This document shows positions 1-5,220 of a stretch of DNA of 5,220 nucleotides, one piece after another. Positions within the stretch are counted from its first letter, which is position 1. Each line of letters opens with the position of its first letter. Position numbers and translations under genes: made by a program. The notes below the pieces were generated by a model. That model was given only the letters and a program-made list of their open reading frames with translations, was not told the origin of the DNA and ran no database searches. Source of the stretch: Wolbachia pipientis (GTDB lineage Bacteria; Pseudomonadota; Alphaproteobacteria; Rickettsiales; Anaplasmataceae). The stretch is from NCBI RefSeq assembly GCF_023661085.1, contig NZ_JAHDJT010000101.1:1-5220 (forward strand), in the 5' to 3' direction.

Positions 1-237
1 GATCTACGGAAAGAAGAAGGCATCCTAGCTCAAAAACTTGATGATGCTACTGAAAAAGGTAGACAAGAAGGTATCCAAATCAGCGAAGAAAGAGGCATCA
101 AAATTGGGGCAGAAAAGGGAAAAATTGAAGTGGCAAAAAACCTACTTAAAGCTGGTGTATCTGCCGACTTAATAACTGAATCTACTGGTCTTCCTAAAGC
201 TGAAATTACACAGCTCAAAGAAGAAGTCACGAGTTAA
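1..237 (+). CDS. Rpn-like PD-(D/E)XK nuclease/transposase family protein, C-terminal end (partial)
   Basis: This is the open frame from the window edge to a TAA at 235-237; the 5' part, including any catalytic core, lies outside. The 78 visible residues are charged and Gly/Glu/Lys rich (EKGRQEG, SEERGIKIGAEKGK), then run into AKNLLKAGVSADLITESTGL and a final KAEITQLKEE helix. That tail, a linker of 'EKG/EEG' steps followed by 'A+.LL..G.s...I...TGL...EI..L', is characteristic of the Rpn/PDDEXK_2 'transposase-like' nucleases that occur in many copies in Wolbachia and other Rickettsiales. Family members are DNA endonucleases linked to RecA-independent recombination in E. coli. Activity cannot be judged here because the D-(D/E)XK motif is not in the window. 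The gene is convergent with the collagen-like gene. A weak hairpin plus T run about 65 bp downstream could end its transcript. Family is fairly sure; intactness is unknown. Confidence 0.75.
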   Translation, partial: DLRKEEGILAQKLDDATEKGRQEGIQISEERGIKIGAEKGKIEVAKNLLKAGVSADLITESTGLPKAEITQLKEEVTS

Positions 238-303
238 TTTCAAATCGCTTAGCCGAGCAGACACTGATATTTTGCAGTATATATAAATAACTAGCCACCG
301 ATC

Positions 304-324
304 AGGGCTTCTTTCGCCTTTTTT
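304..324 (+). terminator. weak rho-independent terminator-like hairpin
   Basis: AGGGC (304-308) pairs with GCCTT (316-320), including one G-T pair, across a 7-nt loop. T321-324 extend the T tract that begins in the stem. It sits 67 nt after the stop of the Rpn-like gene in the correct orientation. The stem is short, so termination is plausible rather than strong. Confidence 0.35.
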
Positions 325-372
325 CGCTTGGTAAATTTCTTAAGTATTTATAACTCAAGTGACACCGACAAC

Positions 373-420
373 CGTTATTTCGCTACGCGTTAGCGGCTGG
401 GATACTGCAGCGGTATAACG
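373..420. repeat. nested palindrome (three-way-junction-like), probable dispersed repeat piece
   Basis: An outer stem CGTTAT (373-378) / ATAACG (415-420) encloses two adjacent hairpins: CGCTA-N5-TAGCG (381-395) and GCTG-N8-CAGC (396-411). Every arm was read directly from the sequence. The element lies between the 3' ends of two convergent genes and has no T run on either side, so it does not look like a simple terminator. Short palindromes of this size are commonly dispersed in Wolbachia intergenic DNA. Whether this one is multicopy cannot be seen from one window. Confidence 0.45.
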
Positions 421-1230
421 TGCTTTCCTTGGTCAGCTATACGAGAATGGTTAAATTAACTCTGGAATGGTATGAAGAACTACATCATCATGACCTGGAA
501 GAGAGAACTTGCTATTTGCATCTGTTACCCTATATTCTTGATTGATTTCAGAAGTATCATAAATGCGGCACTCTATTCCTTTGTGGTAATTGCAACACTT
601 AAACTGATCATTTTCATTAAAATAGCAAAATTTATCAATTAATGCAGCTATTTTCCTACCTTTTTTGTTATTTGTTAATTCGAACACATCAGCTTGATAA
701 TGACCTGGAAAGCCTGGTTCAGCAGGTCCTTCTGTAATGAAAAACGACGGCCGATGGCCAAATAACTCGCTGAGATTAGGGTTGTGTTCTTTTTTCGCAT
801 AGTTTAAACTTATGAACTTATATTCATCGGAAACATTTGAATACTGCGGGTCGTATTTTTTGTATTCAAAAAACTCATTACCAAGCACATTACAAAAAGT
901 CAGTTTATAATCATCATTATAAGGCTTAACAACTTTTAAAAAGTGGAAATCCTCAGGAATAACTACCTTCTCTTTCGTAACATGATTACGCACGACCAAT
1001 TGATCATTGAGCATGTAGTAGCCTATTTTTGGTAAGGTAACCATGGTCTTGCCATTCAAAACAACATTTGCTTCATAGACATCGTCCAGTAATTTTTCTC
1101 CTTTTTGCAAAGTAAATTTCTGCTTTGCATTGTTAGCATTTATTGAGCCTTCTATTGTTGCTCTTTTGACAATACTGTGAAAATCATTATTATTGTTCAA
1201 GGCAGTTGTTACTGCATCTTTTAGAACATG

Positions 1231-1290
1231 ATTACCTGCAATAGCTTCTTGTAAACCTTGATTACCTGCAATAGCTTCTTGCAAGCCTTG
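1231..1290 (-). repeat. 30-bp tandem repeat encoding AGNQGLQEAI
   Basis: Two adjacent 30-bp units (1231-1260 and 1261-1290) differ at two positions and encode the decapeptide AGNQGLQEAI in the 3' frame of the collagen-like gene. A degenerate third unit (AGNHVLKDAV) follows in the protein, and the preceding residues (TEVAGNQ) look like the edge of another. The 10-residue period with hydrophobic Leu/Ala/Ile spacing suggests a helical or coiled stalk next to the collagen segment. Copy number could vary by slippage. Confidence 0.8.
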
Positions 1291-1389
1291 ATTACCTGCA
1301 ACTTCAGTTACTAACGTATTTTTATTATTACTATCAGTAAGTAGCTGAGCAGCTACAGCAGCGGCTGATGGACTTTCTCCAGCCTCATC

Positions 1390-1595
1390 TGGCTCACCTT
1401 TATCGCCTTTGTCACCCTTGAGACCTGTAGCACCATCTTCACCTTTTGGCCCCCGAGAGCCCGGAGCACCATCTTCGCCTTTTGGTCCCTGAGGACCTTG
1501 TAGACCTCTTTCTCCTTGAGGACCTTTTCACCCTGAGGGCCTTGTAGACCTCTTTCTCCTTGAGAGCCTGTAGCACCATCTTCACCTTTTGGCCC
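1390..1595 (-). repeat. collagen-like Gly-X-Y segment (23 triplets)
   Basis: In the corrected frame every third residue is Gly: GPK GED GAT GSQ GER GLQ, then GPQ GEK, GPQ GER GLQ GPQ, GPK GED GAP GSR, GPK GED GAT GLK, GDK GDK GEP. Charged Lys/Glu/Asp/Arg residues dominate the X and Y positions, as in bacterial collagens, where electrostatic pairs replace hydroxyproline in stabilising the triple helix. At the DNA level a 23-bp stretch occurs twice (1498-1520 and 1542-1564), 44 nt apart. A 45-nt period would keep frame, so the lost base lies between the copies. The segment probably trimerises the protein if it is made full length. Confidence 0.85.
1525..1528 (-). other. frameshift site in the collagen-like gene
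   Basis: On the minus strand the frame reads GGT GAA AAG GTC. Adding one A (GGT GAA AAA GGT CCT) restores Gly-X-Y periodicity for 15 more triplets and the whole C-terminal region. The continuing frame has a TGA ending immediately before the AAA, so the frame switch must happen within these few bases. A one-base deletion is the simplest reading. A -1 slip of tRNA-Lys from AAG to the overlapping AAA would give the same product, but no classical heptameric slippery site is present. Confidence 0.8.
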
Positions 1596-2668
1596 CTTTG
1601 CATTTCCTGGATTTTCTCTCAATTTTTCTACTATTCTTTCCTGTAAAATAGGACTATTTACTAAGATTTCTTCATCTCCATTCTTTACATCCAGAACTGC
1701 TTTTCCTAGTTCGTCTTTTTTGTTAGTAACTAGTTCCTGAGCGACTTCCTTTGGGACTATGTTATGTACTAAACATTTTAACTGCCTTTTATCTATATCT
1801 ACATCATCATCGATATTAAGCTCAGGCAGAACTTCCCTTATATTAGAATTTTCGAGCAATACTGCTTTTAAAACTGAGTTTAAATAGTCTATAACATTTT
1901 TTGTATTGGTATAAATATTATGATAACGATCTCCATTTTCCTTAGCAAGGTAGATTGAAAGTTCACCTTCATCATTTTTTTCAACAACTATTCTATCACC
2001 TTCTGCCCTCAAAATAAAATTTGAAGGACCCTCAAATCGAGCTTTGCGTAACTCACAGCTTGGAAAGCTATAAGGTACTAAATCACAAACCTCTGTTTGA
2101 CCACACATAACTTTTGGTATATAATAGTCCGCATCTCCATGTTGTTTGAATTTTTCTCCTCTCGATAAGCTAAGCTTTTGGCCATAATATCTCTTTAAAT
2201 TAAGATTTTCACCAGATAATGATGATTTAGGTAAGGTGATCCATTGATCGTCCTCAACAGATACAGCAATCTTATATTCACAATCTTCATCGAGTATTAC
2301 CTTTAACTTAACATGCTTGAGTTGAATATTTTGCTTGTAGTCGAGCTTTCCATTTGTCCAGCTATCACAGAAGCCACCTTCACGAAATTTATATTTTGCA
2401 CTCTCAACCCATAGTTGAAAAAAGTTTTTTCTATTTCGTTCAAAAATGCCATATGCCCCAATGCAAGGACCGCAGAATGTTATTGTTTTTTCTTCACCAC
2501 TTACGTTCCCAACAAGCTTTATCTTTTTATGATCGGGACTGTCACCTACTGTATCGTCAGTACAGACGATGGCAAAAGTATACTTCTGCATATTTCCTAT
2601 GTAATAAGCTTTAAAGACAAGGAATTTAACGCATAATACTTAAAAAAAAGCTAATCAACCTTAACTCG

Positions 2669-2690
2669 AAGAAGTGGAGATAGACTTCTT
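2669..2690 (-). terminator. hairpin after lipA, possible attenuating terminator
   Basis: AAGAAGT (2669-2675) and ACTTCTT (2684-2690) form a perfect 7-bp stem with an 8-nt loop in the 128-bp gap between lipA and the collagen-like gene. On the minus strand a run of eight T (complement of 2642-2649) follows, but about 19 nt after the stem, so it is not a standard terminator. A TATTAT element (complement of 2633-2638) downstream could be a -10 for a separate collagen-gene promoter; no good -35 is visible. Confidence 0.3.
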
Positions 2691-2719
2691 GCGTAACTAA
2701 AGGAGAAGTTATGCAGAAG

Positions 2720-3583
2720 TCAACGACAAGCTTTGAGCCTGTTAAAGTCTTCCTCAGCGTGATATGATGACCTAGTCAGTGGACTTGATGCAACCACTAA
2801 GAACCCTTTGGAGTAAGCAACGTATTTGTAATGCTCAAACTCCTCTGGCGTAACATATCTATCGATTTTTGCGTGTTTTGGAGTTGGCTGCAGGTATTGA
2901 CCAATCGTTATAAAGTCAACCTCGGCACTGCGTAAATCGCCCATCACTTGAAGTACTTCTTCTTTTGTTTCCCCAAGACCAACCATAAGCCCTGACTTGG
3001 TAAAAAGCTTAGGATTAATTTGTTTCACCATCTTCAGCAAATATAGTGAATGAAAATAGCGAGCTCTTGGCCTTATCTTTGCATATAGTCTTGGCACTGT
3101 TTCAATATTGTGGTTATAGACATCAGGTGAGGCAACAGCAACCGCTTCAAATGCTCCTTTCTTATTTAAAAAATCGGGAGTTAGAATCTCTATTGTTGTT
3201 TCTGGAATTATCTTTCTAATTTCTTCTATACACCTTATAAACTGGTTTGCTCCTCCATCTGGTAAATCATCACGGTCAACAGAGGTAATAACGACGTGCT
3301 TTAAGTTTAACTTTTTTATTGCCCTTGCTAAGTTTTCCGGTTCGTGAGGATCTAATTTATCAGGAATACCAGTTGCAACATTGCAAAATGCACAAGCGCG
3401 AGTGCAAACGGAACCAAGAATCATCACAGTAGCATGACGCTTATTCCAACACTCGCCAATATTCGGACATGCAGCCTCCTCGCACACCGTATGCAGATTA
3501 TGCAACTTGACAGTGTTTAAAGTCTCATTGAATATTTCACCAGTTGGAGCTTTTGCTCTGAGCCATGTAGGCTTACTATGCAT
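2720..3583 (-). CDS. lipA: lipoyl synthase (radical SAM)
   Basis: LipA inserts two sulfur atoms at C6 and C8 of octanoyl groups carried on lipoyl domains of the pyruvate and 2-oxoglutarate dehydrogenase E2 subunits and on GcvH, acting in the cytoplasm after LipB. All hallmarks are visible in 287 residues: WLRAKAP near the N-terminus; the auxiliary-cluster motif C34-x4-C39-x5-C45 ([12 protein letters not shown]); the radical-SAM motif C60-x3-C64-x2-C67 (CTRACAFC); the [10 protein letters not shown] segment; the GLMVGLGET glycine-rich strand; and the C-terminal R271-S-S-Y, whose second Ser is the unusual auxiliary-cluster ligand. The length is usual for compact alphaproteobacterial LipA. ATG 3583 overlaps the end of rpmB by 8 nt with no clear Shine-Dalgarno sequence, which points to translational coupling. 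The gene appears intact. Confidence 0.97.
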   Translation of the reverse strand: MHSKPTWLRAKAPTGEIFNETLNTVKLHNLHTVCEEAACPNIGECWNKRHATVMILGSVCTRACAFCNVATGIPDKLDPHEPENLARAIKKLNLKHVVITSVDRDDLPDGGANQFIRCIEEIRKIIPETTIEILTPDFLNKKGAFEAVAVASPDVYNHNIETVPRLYAKIRPRARYFHSLYLLKMVKQINPKLFTKSGLMVGLGETKEEVLQVMGDLRSAEVDFITIGQYLQPTPKHAKIDRYVTPEEFEHYKYVAYSKGFLVVASSPLTRSSYHAEEDFNRLKACR

Positions 3584-3890
3584 CTGAAACGGCTAGTTCT
3601 ACCTCTTGTTTTGCTAGAACTTTTTTCAACTTTCTTTTTATTTTTTGTGCTTTCTCGCTTAGCTTAACTGTTCTTGTGTTGAGCAAAAAAGCGTCAAGAT
3701 CACCCTTGTAATCTATAGTTCTCAAAGTTCTCGATGCTACGCGAAATTTAAATTTTTTGTTCAATATGTTGCTCATCAACGTAACATTGCACAAATTCAA
3801 GCGAAAGGTGCGCTTTGTTTTACGGTTTGAATGTGATACCTTATTACCAAAAGACTTTTTCCTGTTTGTTAGTTCGCAAACTCTACTCAC
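3576..3890 (-). CDS. rpmB: 50S ribosomal protein L28
   Basis: A basic 104-residue protein of the large ribosomal subunit. It matches bacterial L28 throughout: [12 protein letters not shown], then [14 protein letters not shown] (the conserved 'G..vSHs..ktkR' rRNA-binding segment, residues 14-27), a [12 protein letters not shown] strand and GDLDAFLLN, ending in a Lys-rich helix, as in Rickettsiales L28, which are longer than the E. coli protein (about 78 residues). I chose GTG at 3888-3890 because it gives the family-standard MSRVCEL start. An in-frame TTG at 3905 would add five non-conserved residues (MWYIK). No strong Shine-Dalgarno sequence precedes either. The gene lies 39 nt after dciA and its 3' end overlaps lipA by 8 nt, so expression is likely tied to both. 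Confidence 0.93.
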   Translation of the reverse strand: MSRVCELTNRKKSFGNKVSHSNRKTKRTFRLNLCNVTLMSNILNKKFKFRVASRTLRTIDYKGDLDAFLLNTRTVKLSEKAQKIKRKLKKVLAKQEVELAVSDA

Positions 3891-3929
3891 TTTAATATAC
3901 CACAACTTATCTTATGTACTTAGATTACC

Positions 3930-4271
3930 TTATACAGCGAAATAGTCAATACTCTCCTGCTTAATTTTTATACCATATACTGCTTTGTAGCCAAAAAATA
4001 TTGTGATTTTTTCCATTACAAGAGAGACCATATGCTGAATTTCCAGCGCTTTGCTGCCATTTGTTACCACCAGATGCAAAACACCGGAATTTATATTTTG
4101 TGCATATAAGATCTTTTTTGGCTTCGTACACTCTGCTATTTCCTCTCCAACTATGCTTCTCCAGTTCAAAATAAGACGTATCTCATTTTTGCTCAGCTTA
4201 CTTTTCATGCATTTTAATGCATAACTTTCCACTATAGACTTTAATTTCTTTGGGCCACCGTGTTTGAGCAT
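3930..4271 (-). CDS. DUF721 / DciA-like protein
   Basis: A 113-residue basic protein with the DUF721 signature: an N-terminal helix (LKSIVESYALKCM), then W37-R-S-I-V-G-E-E-I-A-E-C-T-K-P (the conserved 'W..ivG..ia..t.p' block), a beta segment VLHLVVTNGSKALEIQHM and a final 'i...fGy..v..Ikik' strand. The family includes DciA, the ancestral replicative-helicase (DnaB) operator of bacteria that lack DnaC or DnaI; alphaproteobacterial DUF721 proteins are often short versions like this one. A helicase-loading role is therefore inferred from the family, not shown. ATG 4271 lies 7 nt after the lipoprotein stop, consistent with co-transcription; no strong ribosome site is seen. Confidence 0.82.
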   Translation of the reverse strand: MLKHGGPKKLKSIVESYALKCMKSKLSKNEIRLILNWRSIVGEEIAECTKPKKILYAQNINSGVLHLVVTNGSKALEIQHMVSLVMEKITIFFGYKAVYGIKIKQESIDYFAV

Positions 4272-4278
4272 TTTTCTG

Positions 4279-4707
4279 CTATGAATCAGATTTTTCCATA
4301 GTTACAACGTAGTGTGATGGGTATTGTTTATAAGCTCCAGTAACCGTGTCAATGATGAAACCAGGCCACCATAGCAAATTTAATAAAGCAACCTTATTAA
4401 AACTTTCACCTACCATTACATGTAACTGTTCATAACCTGCTTTTTTACAATCAACAGATAATGGTCCCGAACCTCGTTGAATAACTACTGCTCCAGGGTT
4501 AGACGTAATGGAATGGCTCATTCCAGATGGGTCATGTACAACGCATTTAATTTTTTCTATTAAGTCACCTTCATCATCTACTACCTTAATCCGGATTGTT
4601 TGTGTAGAACCGGAAAACATTGTTGCAAAACAGCCGGTGAGCAATACAGTCATAAACAATATTAAACAAGTATTTAGTAACTTAGAAGGCATGCACCTTT
4701 TAAACAT
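4279..4707 (-). CDS. small putative lipoprotein
   Basis: From ATG 4707 the protein has 142 residues: a basic start (MFKRCMPSKLL), a hydrophobic stretch (CLILFMTVLL) and a lipobox L23-T24-G25-C26, predicting signal peptidase II cleavage and lipidation at C26. The mature part has an Ig-like/PEGA-like pattern (GSTQTIRIKVVDDEG, then CVVHDPSG, VIQRGSGPLSVDCKKAGY) and ends with LLWWPGFIIDTVTGAYKQYP. This 'c.k.Gy ... G.iiD..tGa...Yp' arrangement resembles small uncharacterised proteobacterial lipoproteins; no specific function is known to me. The in-frame ATG at 4773 is rejected because it lies upstream of a good promoter and would place residues ahead of the signal peptide. GGGG at 4713-4716 (5 nt spacing) serves the chosen start. 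It is the first gene of the probable four-gene operon. Confidence 0.82.
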   Translation of the reverse strand: MFKRCMPSKLLNTCLILFMTVLLTGCFATMFSGSTQTIRIKVVDDEGDLIEKIKCVVHDPSGMSHSITSNPGAVVIQRGSGPLSVDCKKAGYEQLHVMVGESFNKVALLNLLWWPGFIIDTVTGAYKQYPSHYVVTMEKSDS

Positions 4708-4735
4708 AATATCCCCAAATTTTATAATCTTATAA

Positions 4736-4764
4736 ATTTGACATAGAATACAGGTGTTTGTCAA
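4736..4764 (-). promoter_or_regulatory. sigma70-type promoter for the lipoprotein-DUF721-rpmB-lipA operon
   Basis: On the minus strand a perfect TTGACA (complement of 4759-4764) is followed after exactly 17 nt by TCAAAT (complement of 4736-4741; 4 of 6 consensus positions). The expected start near 4729 would leave a leader of about 22 nt before ATG 4707, with GGGG in place. This supports the shorter lipoprotein start. Confidence 0.6.
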
Positions 4765-4782
4765 TCCTAGCATTAGAGCTGG

Positions 4783-4839
4783 TTAACACCCCAGCCCCAC
4801 ACCGTAAAAAGCAGCACGCCGCCACCTTTGTTTTATCAT
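4783..4839 (-). CDS. candidate 18-residue leader peptide ORF
   Basis: ATG 4839 is preceded by GGAGAG with 8-nt spacing, the clearest Shine-Dalgarno sequence in the window. The ORF encodes MIKQRWRRAAFYGVGLGC and ends at TAA 4783-4785, which falls in the loop of a GCTGG-N8-CCAGC hairpin. It is GC-rich against AT-rich surroundings and ends about 20 nt before the -35 of the lipoprotein promoter. It could be a leader peptide, a microprotein or the stub of a decayed gene. No family is recognised, and coding is uncertain at this length. Confidence 0.25.
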   Translation of the reverse strand: MIKQRWRRAAFYGVGLGC

Positions 4840-4889
4840 TAACTGATCTCTCCATTTTTAATCAGAATTGATTAAATTATCATTAACTG
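4833..4889. repeat. 13-bp perfect direct repeat pair
   Basis: TTATCATTAACTG occurs at 4833-4845 and again at 4877-4889, 44 bp apart start to start, separated by 31 bp that contain a TTAATC-N6-GATTAA dyad. The left copy covers the start codon of the 18-codon ORF. It may be a local duplication or a pair of binding sites upstream of the operon. Confidence 0.55.
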
Positions 4890-4918
4890 CAGTAGATTTT
4901 TCCCTCTTGTTGTCATTT

Positions 4919-4933
4919 CAGCGCGTAACGCTG
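4919..4933. repeat. Wolbachia-type palindrome CAGCG-CGTAA-CGCTG
   Basis: A perfect 5-bp stem (4919-4923 / 4929-4933) with a CGTAA loop, preceded by TGTCATTT and followed on the plus strand by a G and five T. It resembles a degenerate copy of the dispersed Wolbachia palindrome usually written GTCATTCCAGCGCGTGACGC...; that link is from memory. The T run would also let it act as a weak plus-strand terminator. Confidence 0.5.
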
Positions 4934-4966
4934 GTTTTTGAGACCTTGAGAGCTACAAAAATTTGC

Positions 4967-4995
4967 TTGACAAATTCTTTCAACTTCGTTACCAT
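4967..4995 (+). promoter_or_regulatory. candidate sigma70 promoter facing right
   Basis: A perfect TTGACA (4967-4972), a 17-nt spacer, then TACCAT (4990-4995; 4 of 6 consensus). A transcript would begin near 5002, giving a leader of about 44 nt before ATG 5046. It is divergent from the lipoprotein operon promoter. Confidence 0.4.
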
Positions 4996-5045
4996 AGCAA
5001 CAAGGGTATTTCTGACTCAAAACTTGTTTTTGATCTGCAGGCTCA

Positions 5046-5153
5046 ATGACAAAATTCAGTAAAAAACTCAGGGTATTTTTTGGCGGATTGTATCAAATTA
5101 TAGCGGCTGCATGTCTTTTTCATTTTTTCTACATTCAGCCAAATCGCGCTTGA
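5046..5153 (+). CDS. candidate 35-residue membrane microprotein
   Basis: ATG 5046 to TGA 5151-5153, too short for usual gene callers. AGG lies 5 nt before the ATG, and a TTGACA-N17-TACCAT promoter precedes it. The peptide has a basic amphipathic start (MTKFSKKLRVFFGG), then a hydrophobic run LYQIIAAACLFHFFYI long enough for one membrane pass, and a polar QPNRA tail, giving a positive-inside N-terminal arrangement typical of small single-pass proteins. The last codons run into a CGCTT-N5-AAGCG hairpin (5147-5161). The stretch may belong to a dispersed Wolbachia repeat, in which case the ORF would recur in many copies. No function is proposed. Confidence 0.4.
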   Translation: MTKFSKKLRVFFGGLYQIIAAACLFHFFYIQPNRA

Positions 5154-5220
5154 ACTAAGCGTCAGTAAATTATTATAGCGCCAATTTACAGTATTATAGA
5201 GTCAAAACTCGCCACTCGGG

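Larger units (their letters stand above)
451..2591 (-). pseudogene. collagen-like (Gly-X-Y) repeat protein, split by a single-base frameshift
   Basis: Two overlapping minus-strand frames make one gene. The 5' frame starts at ATG 2591 (AGGA 3 nt upstream, a TAA further upstream and no other ATG between) and reads to 1353. The true 3' continuation is the frame ending with TAA at 451-453. One missing base in the A run at 1525-1528 joins them: 2141 nt plus 1 gives 714 codons, 713 residues. Restored layout: residues 1-332 are a non-repetitive region with scattered cysteines (including FCGPC at 39-43); residues 333-401 are 23 perfect Gly-X-Y triplets; a SPSAAAVAAQLL helix follows; then the AGNQGLQEAI repeats; then a roughly 270-residue C-terminal region with a cysteine cluster (KFCYF, KCCNY, IECRIY). 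No N-terminal signal peptide or membrane segment is evident. The 3' frame has only an internal TTG at 1284 without a ribosome site, so independent translation is unlikely. As read, the 5' frame gives a 412-residue protein with an out-of-frame Lys/Val-rich tail. I do not recognise the flanking domains. Host-interaction or surface roles are only inference from collagen-like proteins elsewhere. A sequencing error or recoding remains possible. Confidence 0.8.
4774..5220. other. 447-bp non-coding region with repeats and candidate micro-ORFs
   Basis: No conventional gene occupies this stretch. From left to right it holds a GCTGG-N8-CCAGC hairpin (4778-4795), an 18-codon minus-strand ORF (4783-4839), a 13-bp direct repeat (4833-4845 and 4877-4889), a TTAATC-N6-GATTAA dyad (4858-4875), a CAGCG palindrome (4919-4933), a plus-strand promoter candidate (4967-4995), a 35-codon plus-strand ORF (5046-5153) and hairpins at 5147-5161 (CGCTT-N5-AAGCG) and 5165-5189 (GTAAATT-N11-AATTTAC). 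The mix suggests Wolbachia repeat material next to an operon head. Confidence 0.6.

Noticed and set aside
30..230. 66-codon minus-strand ORF
   Set aside because: It lies antisense to the recognised C-terminal end of the Rpn-like gene and has no family features.
451..1284. Independent gene from TTG 1284
   Set aside because: The start falls inside a decapeptide repeat without a ribosome site, and the frame is open further upstream in phase with the collagen triplets; it is the 3' part of one broken gene.
1231..1595. CRISPR-like array
   Set aside because: The repeats are in-phase protein-coding units (30-bp tandem and Gly-X-Y) without unique spacers.
2354..2636. Two overlapping plus-strand ORFs
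   Set aside because: They are antisense to the N-terminal region of the collagen-like gene and its leader; no ribosome site or recognisable domain.
3757..3945. 62-codon plus-strand ORF
   Set aside because: It is antisense to L28, whose identity is clear.
4508..4735. 75-codon plus-strand ORF
   Set aside because: It is antisense to the lipoprotein gene and covers its promoter.
4918..4995. 25-codon minus-strand ORF starting at ATG 4995 (MVTKLKEFVKQIF...)
   Set aside because: It looks protein-like at the start but has no Shine-Dalgarno sequence, ends in the CAGCG repeat and overlaps the opposite-strand promoter; evidence is too thin to list as a gene.
4868..5062. 64-codon plus-strand ORF with TTG start
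   Set aside because: It has no ribosome site, runs through the palindrome and promoter candidate, and has no recognisable composition; it is probably chance.

Overview
The window looks like a piece of a Wolbachia (Rickettsiales, Alphaproteobacteria) chromosome. The reasons are AT-rich DNA, a tail of a PD-(D/E)XK (Rpn-like) nuclease/transposase protein of the kind abundant in Wolbachia, alphaproteobacterial-type L28 and DUF721 proteins, short palindromes of the CAGCG-N5-CGCTG type in non-coding DNA, and a large fast-evolving repeat-bearing gene. The assignment comes from recognition of the sequence, not from a search; a related Rickettsiales genome is not excluded.

Layout. Positions 1-237 (+) hold the last 78 codons of the Rpn-like gene. 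A 213-bp spacer between convergent genes (238-450) follows, with a weak terminator hairpin and a compact nested palindrome that can fold as a three-way junction. Positions 451-2591 (-) hold one long gene broken by a single-base frameshift: a cysteine-containing N-terminal region, a perfect 23-triplet Gly-X-Y collagen-like segment, a short decapeptide repeat, and a cysteine-rich C-terminal region. Restoring one base in a short A run gives a continuous 713-residue collagen-like protein. Upstream of it on the same strand lies a compact housekeeping cluster transcribed right to left: a small lipoprotein (4279-4707), a DUF721/DciA-like protein (3930-4271), ribosomal protein L28 (3576-3890, GTG start) and lipoyl synthase LipA (2720-3583). 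Spacings there are +7, +39 and -8 nt, so these four are probably one operon, driven by a good sigma70-like promoter at 4736-4764.

The right end (4774-5220, 447 bp) has no conventional gene. It does hold several ordered signals: a GC-rich 18-codon ORF with a Shine-Dalgarno sequence just upstream of the lipoprotein promoter, a 13-bp direct repeat, a Wolbachia-type palindrome, and on the plus strand a TTGACA-N17-TACCAT promoter followed by a 35-codon ORF encoding a possible single-pass membrane microprotein.

Functionally, the core genes serve translation (L28), replicative helicase loading (DciA-like, inferred) and lipoylation of the 2-oxoacid dehydrogenases (LipA). The flanking collagen-like gene and the nuclease-like gene are accessory and show the decay and repeat activity typical of such symbiont genomes. 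The main points to re-examine are the collagen-like gene with its frameshift and the microprotein/promoter arrangement at the right end.
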